Below are positions 57,945 to 58,258 of a stretch of DNA of 58,258 bases, in pieces. The notes under the pieces are model-generated. The model was not told the origin of the DNA and did no database searches. It worked only from the letters and a program-made list of their open reading frames with translations. Each line of letters starts with the position of its first letter. The first letter of the stretch is position 1. Location of the stretch: the NCBI GenBank assembly GCA_937924335.1, contig CALDWW010000047.1, positions 1 through 58,258 of the forward strand. The letters run 5' to 3'. Source of the stretch: an uncultured Gammaproteobacteria bacterium (lineage in GTDB: Bacteria; Pseudomonadota; Gammaproteobacteria; Steroidobacterales; XN24). The position numbers were made by a program, and so were the translations under genes.

Positions 57945-58258
57945 ATGCAGCAGGTCTTACTCACGATCGTGCTGGCTCCGCTAATCGCATCGGTGATCGC
58001 CGGGCTATTCGGCGGCATCGTCGGCCGCAGGGGGGCGCACTGGCTGACCATCATTGGCGTCGCGATATCTTTCGTACTGTCGGCCTGGGTGCTGCGTGGG
58101 CTTCTGCTCGGCGATGTCCTGCCGTTCAATGAGACCGTGTACACATGGGGCGTCAGCGACGGCGTGCACATGGCCGTCGGCTTCCTCGTGGACCGGTTGT
58201 CGGCGACCATGATGGTCGTAGTCACGTTCGTTTCCCTGATGGTGCACATCTACACCAT
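57945..58258 (+). CDS. nuoL: NADH-quinone oxidoreductase subunit L, N-terminal fragment
   Basis: The first 104 codons of an ND5-type antiporter-like subunit; the window ends inside the gene. It starts MQQVLLTIVLAPLIASVIAG and shows VGFLVDRLSATMMVVVTFVS, with the conserved D-R-L-S and helix-3 pattern of NuoL. It completes the visible part of the nuo operon. Confidence 0.9.
   Translation, partial: MQQVLLTIVLAPLIASVIAGLFGGIVGRRGAHWLTIIGVAISFVLSAWVLRGLLLGDVLPFNETVYTWGVSDGVHMAVGFLVDRLSATMMVVVTFVSLMVHIYT

Noticed and set aside
1..58258. CRISPR arrays, prophage modules or toxin-antitoxin/defence islands
   Set aside because: I saw no regularly spaced repeats, no phage structural or integrase genes and no cas or restriction genes. 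The only TA-named gene, ratA, is more likely a START-domain housekeeping protein.

Overview
The window reads as chromosome of a GC-rich gammaproteobacterium. Support comes from the gene order smpB / ratA-rnfH / bamE / fur / recN-nadK / hrcA-grpE-dnaK-dnaJ / dapB-carAB-greA / yhbY-rlmE-ftsH-folP-glmM-tpiA-secG-tRNA-Leu-nuo, the sigma32-type promoters, the BamE/Fur/RatA/RnfH set and a tmRNA tag of the gammaproteobacterial type. I cannot name the genus from the sequence alone.

Layout. (1) 1-24 kb is accessory or lineage-specific: the end of a YrhK-like membrane protein; a four-gene tripartite efflux operon (FUSC pump, DUF1656, HlyD adaptor, NodT outer-membrane factor); an orphan tandem-PAS/STAS sensor; cardiolipin synthase and a fatty-acid desaturase; a trehalose-type cluster (beta-PGM-like HAD, OtsB, GH65 phosphorylase); a 2OG-Fe(II) oxygenase; an MgtE Mg2+ transporter; an unusual symporter fused to a solute-binding domain; a REP-associated tyrosine transposase bounded by perfect 31-bp inverted repeats; tmRNA; and an SLC13 permease overlapped by a CBS-domain gene. 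Two decayed TPR-type gene tails lie here, at about 6.9-7.2 kb and 15.8-16.3 kb. (2) 24-31 kb holds smpB, a Na+-dependent NSS transporter, ratA, rnfH, bamE, fur, recN and nadK. (3) 31-36.5 kb is the heat-shock block hrcA-grpE-dnaK-dnaJ and dapB, with two good sigma32-like promoters and several intercistronic hairpins. (4) 36.6-48.5 kb carries carAB-greA and a housekeeping run from yhbY/rlmE to secG. (5) From 48.5 kb to the end lie tRNA-Leu(GAG) and nuoABCDEFGHIJK, with nuoL cut by the window edge; many cistrons overlap, as in a translationally coupled complex I operon.

Functionally, the right half is core machinery: trans-translation, outer-membrane assembly, iron regulation, DNA repair, chaperones, carbamoyl phosphate, folate and peptidoglycan precursors, and respiration. 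The left half is mainly envelope, stress and transport. The observations I rate highest are the symporter/solute-binding fusion that lacks the classical SDF signature motifs, the split three-gene form of an OtsB1-like HAD-OtsB-GH65 protein, the tandem PAS-RsbR-type STAS sensor, and the terminator-like hairpin in the sigma32-driven grpE leader. I did not find a clearly undescribed multigene defence or mobile system.
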